From DASTRU01 sp035761045 (GTDB lineage Bacteria > Pseudomonadota > Gammaproteobacteria > Burkholderiales > Burkholderiaceae_E): a stretch of DNA of 18,000 nucleotides. Positions 15,554-18,000 of this stretch are shown one piece after another. Below the pieces are notes generated by a model, which had not been told where the DNA came from, ran no database searches, and worked only from the letters and a program-made list of their open reading frames with translations. A program made the translations under genes and the position numbers. The first letter of the stretch is position 1, and every line of letters begins with the position of its first letter. The stretch covers positions 1 to 18,000 of the forward strand of contig DASTRU010000233.1 in assembly GCA_035761045.1 (NCBI GenBank), given 5' to 3'.

Positions 15554-17158
15554 ATGAAAGCTTTTGATTACGTCATCGTCGGTGGCGGCAGCGCCGGCTG
15601 CGTGCTCGCCAATCGTCTCTCGGCCGATCCCGATGTCAGCGTGTTATTACTCGAAGCCGGCGGTTTGGACGATTGGCGCTGGATTCACATTCCCATCGGC
15701 TACGTGCGATGCATGGGTCACCCACGCACCGACTGGCGTTTTCGCACCGAAGCCGAAGCGGGCCTGAACGGCCGCAGCTTGATGTACCCGCGTGGCAAGG
15801 TGCTCGGCGGCAGCTCGTCCATCAACGGCATGATCTACATGCGCGGCCACGCGCGCGACTACGACCACTGGGCCGAACTCGGCAACCCCGGCTGGAGTTG
15901 GAACGACGTGCTGCCCTACTTCAAGCAACACGAGGACTACCACCGTGGCGCCGACGACATGCACGGCGCGGGCGGCGAATGGCGCGTGGAACCGCAACGC
16001 TTGTCATGGCAAATCCTCGACGCCTTTCGCGACGCCGCCGAACAAGCGGGTATTCCTAAAACCAACGACTTCAATCGCGGCGACAACTTCGGTTGCGGTT
16101 ACTTTGAAGTGAACCAACGCCGCGGCGTGCGTTGGAACGCCGCGCGCGCCTTCTTGCACCCAGTACTCAAACGCCCCAACCTCACGCTCGTCACGCACGC
16201 GCATGTGAGGCATTTAAATTTCGACGGCCGCTTTTGCACTGGCCTTACCTACGTGCGCGACAAACGCGCATTCAACGTGCAAGCCCGTATTGAAACCATC
16301 TTATGCGCGGGCGCGGTCGGCACGCCGCACATCCTCGAACTCTCGGGCATTGGCGCGCCCGAAGTCCTAAATCGCGTGGGCTTGTACGTTAGGCACGCCC
16401 TGCCTGGCGTCGGCGAGAACCTGCAAGACCATCTGCAATTGCGCATGGCCTTCAAGCTGCACAAGGCGCGCACGCTCAACACCATGGTGCACTCGCCAAT
16501 CCGCAAACTCGCGATGGGATTGCAATACGCATTGTTCAAACGCGGGCCGATGACGATGTCGCCCTCGCAACTCGGCGCGTTTGCAAGATCGTCCGACGAC
16601 GTTGAGACGCCTGATCTTGAATACCACGTGCAGCCCTTGTCGCTCGACCAATTTGGCCAACCCTTGCATCGCTTCCCCGCTTTCACGGCGGCGGTGTGCA
16701 ATGTGAGGCCGACTTCGCGCGGCAGCGTGCATGTGGTGGCGCGTGGCTACGACTCAGCGCCGCGCATCGCGCCTAATTACCTAAGTACCGAGCATGATCG
16801 GCAAGTGGCCGTGGCGGCCTTGCGCTTAACACGCACGATTGTTTCGCAACCCGCACTTAGTAAATATCGGCCGGAAGAATTTAGGCCCGGGCTTAGTTAC
16901 AAGACCGATGAACAACTGGCCTTAGCCGCGGGCGATATTGGCACGACGATTTTTCATCCGGTCGGGACTTGTCGGATGGGCCCCGCGAATGATCCGCATA
17001 GCGTGGTCGATGCGAACTTGCGTGTGCATGGCATTGGCAATTTGCGCATTGCCGATGCGTCGATCATGCCGACGATTGTGTCGGGGAATACGAATGGGCC
17101 GACGATGATGATTGCGGAGAAGGCGGCGGAGTTGATAAGGGGGGCGAGGCGGGGGTGA
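15554..17158 (+). CDS. GMC-family FAD-dependent alcohol/choline dehydrogenase-like oxidoreductase
   Basis: This flavoprotein oxidises an alcohol to an aldehyde; 534 residues, normal for bacterial GMC enzymes of the BetA/AlkJ group. The N-terminal dinucleotide fold is DYVIVGGGSAGCVLANRLS (5-23) with LLLEAG. The GMC signature 1 is PRGKVLGGSSSINGMIYMRG (about 76-95), and signature 2 is GAVGTPHILELSGIG. The catalytic histidine is His468 in FHPVGTCRMG, partnered by the NTNGPTMM asparagines (512/514). No signal peptide or membrane helix is evident. Motifs resemble alkanol dehydrogenase AlkJ and PEG dehydrogenases as much as choline dehydrogenase, so the substrate is open. Pairing with the CoA-acylating aldehyde dehydrogenase upstream suggests a two-step alcohol-to-acyl-CoA route. 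No betaine genes (betB, betI) are near, which argues against an assignment to betA. Confidence 0.9.
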   Translation: MKAFDYVIVGGGSAGCVLANRLSADPDVSVLLLEAGGLDDWRWIHIPIGYVRCMGHPRTDWRFRTEAEAGLNGRSLMYPRGKVLGGSSSINGMIYMRGHARDYDHWAELGNPGWSWNDVLPYFKQHEDYHRGADDMHGAGGEWRVEPQRLSWQILDAFRDAAEQAGIPKTNDFNRGDNFGCGYFEVNQRRGVRWNAARAFLHPVLKRPNLTLVTHAHVRHLNFDGRFCTGLTYVRDKRAFNVQARIETILCAGAVGTPHILELSGIGAPEVLNRVGLYVRHALPGVGENLQDHLQLRMAFKLHKARTLNTMVHSPIRKLAMGLQYALFKRGPMTMSPSQLGAFARSSDDVETPDLEYHVQPLSLDQFGQPLHRFPAFTAAVCNVRPTSRGSVHVVARGYDSAPRIAPNYLSTEHDRQVAVAALRLTRTIVSQPALSKYRPEEFRPGLSYKTDEQLALAAGDIGTTIFHPVGTCRMGPANDPHSVVDANLRVHGIGNLRIADASIMPTIVSGNTNGPTMMIAEKAAELIRGARRG

Positions 17159-17514
17159 GGAGTTTAAAGGTGGTAGAGAAATAAGGTGGTTTAACAAAAT
17201 TTCAGCGCAGAGCCGAGCAGGCAACTCATTTGAAGAACTAACGAGACTGTTTACACGGGATCACAAAGTTGCTGTTAAACCTCGAACACTGAAACCCAGA
17301 CATTAATCTGGAGACATTGGACTGTTTACTACTTCAACGCCAACCTTTTTCTGTCAGATCAACTCTTCAAACGAATTAATTAATCCACTACTCGTTAGTT
17401 CCAAGCTAACTATTATCTTCAACGCGTCGCCGGATTGCGGCCGTCTAAGTAAATCAATAGTTTCCGCGATTTTTATGGCGATTCATGTCGCCTCTCTTTC
17501 GGAGTCGAGAAAGG
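17159..17514 (+). other. Low-GC intergenic stretch with short dyads, no gene seen
   Basis: By hand count, 17161-17460 is 123 G+C of 300 (41%), against roughly 60% in the flanking genes. No credible reading frame, tRNA or transposon end was found. Short 5-bp-stem dyads occur: CCAGA/TCTGG (17296-17311), GTTAG/CTAAC (17394-17410) and GGCGA/TCGCC (17477-17492). A TATTAT at 17411-17416 resembles a -10 box but has no convincing -35 partner. The stretch marks a change in composition at the end of the GMC gene and may be the edge of acquired DNA. Confidence 0.6.
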
Positions 17515-18000
17515 ATGGCGAGTATGGGTGAGAGCAACAAACAGATCATTGAGGAACTCCGCGCAATCATCAGCACACAACAAGAGCTGCTGCGTGTGGC
17601 ACTTTGGGTGATGTCTCAAGGGCCTACGAACTTCTTGGGCCATAAAATCTCTTGCGTACTTAGCCGGGGTCAAGTACGCGCTGCAACTATTACCTCCCTC
17701 GGAACTGGGCAGTCTGTCAACACAGTCCTAGCGAATTCACATAAAGTGGGGATTCCAGTTCGGGATCTTTACCCCATCGCCCGTGGCATAGTCGAAGGCT
17801 TCATTAATGCATCGTTCTTCGTGACTCAGCCGGCCGAGGTGTCAGAACGCGCCATTAAGCACAAGGACTATGCGGCCTGGAAGCACACAAATCGTTTGAT
17901 CGGCAACGGCAATTTCGCATTAAGACTGAGCTCCGATCCAGACCCTAAGACAACGGCAGCTAAGTTGTTTCCCGAATTCACAGGCAAGGGTCGAGACTCC
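17515..18000 (+). CDS. Unrecognised protein with DUF5677-like features, truncated by window edge
   Basis: An open frame of 162 codons runs without stop to the window end, so the C-terminus is missing. It begins MASMGESNKQIIEELRAI, with an amphipathic probably helical N-terminus. A later helical stretch, DLYPIARGIVEGFINASFFV (about residues 86-105), with AAWKHTNRLI further on, recalls the Arg-x-x-x-Glu helix and following helices of DUF5677 proteins; this is a weak resemblance. No signal peptide or transmembrane segment is obvious. Three in-frame starts are possible: ATG 17485, 17515 (GGAG 10 nt upstream) and 17524 (AGGA 8 nt upstream). GC is about 50% and codon choice is less GC-biased than in the neighbours, consistent with horizontal acquisition. 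Coding status is supported by frame length and composition; function is unknown. Confidence 0.6.
   Translation, partial: MASMGESNKQIIEELRAIISTQQELLRVALWVMSQGPTNFLGHKISCVLSRGQVRAATITSLGTGQSVNTVLANSHKVGIPVRDLYPIARGIVEGFINASFFVTQPAEVSERAIKHKDYAAWKHTNRLIGNGNFALRLSSDPDPKTTAAKLFPEFTGKGRDS

Noticed and set aside
17159..17514. Possible tRNA gene or attachment site in the low-GC spacer
   Set aside because: No acceptor-stem pairing or TTCRANYC-type T-arm was found on either strand, and no direct repeat suggesting an attachment core was visible within the window.
17473..17673. Minus-strand 66-codon frame overlapping the start of the terminal gene
   Set aside because: It opposes a longer plus-strand frame with plausible ribosome binding and continuous coding to the window end; its translation shows no motif.

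Overview
The window comes from a GC-rich (roughly 60%) proteobacterial chromosome, most likely a betaproteobacterium or a close relative. The case rests on three things: the style of the ClpB N-terminus, the TonB C-terminal domain with its Cys pair, and a TonB/ExbB/ExbD/ExbD set typical of Gram-negative bacteria with an outer membrane. The lineage is inferred from protein character only. No rRNA, tRNA, CRISPR array, transposase or integrase was seen.

Region 1 (2-6124, + strand) is a tight ABC-importer operon of the peptide/nickel (Opp/Dpp/Yej) class. It runs substrate-binding protein (5' end outside the window), OppB-like permease, OppC-like permease, then a single fused ATPase with two nucleotide-binding domains. 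Spacings are 1 nt, 12 nt and a 4-nt ATGA overlap. Odd points are a C-terminal membrane anchor on the binding protein, about 190 extra N-terminal residues on the second permease, and a four-cysteine motif between the two ATPase halves.

Region 2 (6143-11174, - strand) is a complete outer-membrane energisation and uptake locus, read in the order tonB, exbB, exbD, exbD, TonB-dependent receptor. The first four genes are 17-26 nt apart. A 157-nt gap with a terminator-like hairpin precedes the receptor gene. Receptor and ABC operon converge tail to tail (18 nt apart), which makes a two-membrane uptake route for one substrate conceivable but unproven.

Region 3 (11242-13845, - strand) is clpB, the heat-shock disaggregase, with a plausible sigma-32 promoter upstream. 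A strong imperfect inverted repeat lies between clpB and tonB and abuts the tonB ribosome binding site.

Region 4 (14014-17158, + strand) pairs a CoA-acylating methylmalonate-semialdehyde dehydrogenase (mmsA-type) with a GMC-family FAD alcohol dehydrogenase. They are probably co-transcribed and could carry an alcohol to an aldehyde and on to an acyl-CoA.

Region 5 (17159-18000) differs sharply. A roughly 41% GC non-coding stretch of about 350 nt leads into a roughly 50% GC open reading frame that runs off the window. The protein is not confidently recognised; it has DUF5677-like features. This is the best candidate in the window for accessory or transferred DNA. No transcriptional regulator gene is present.
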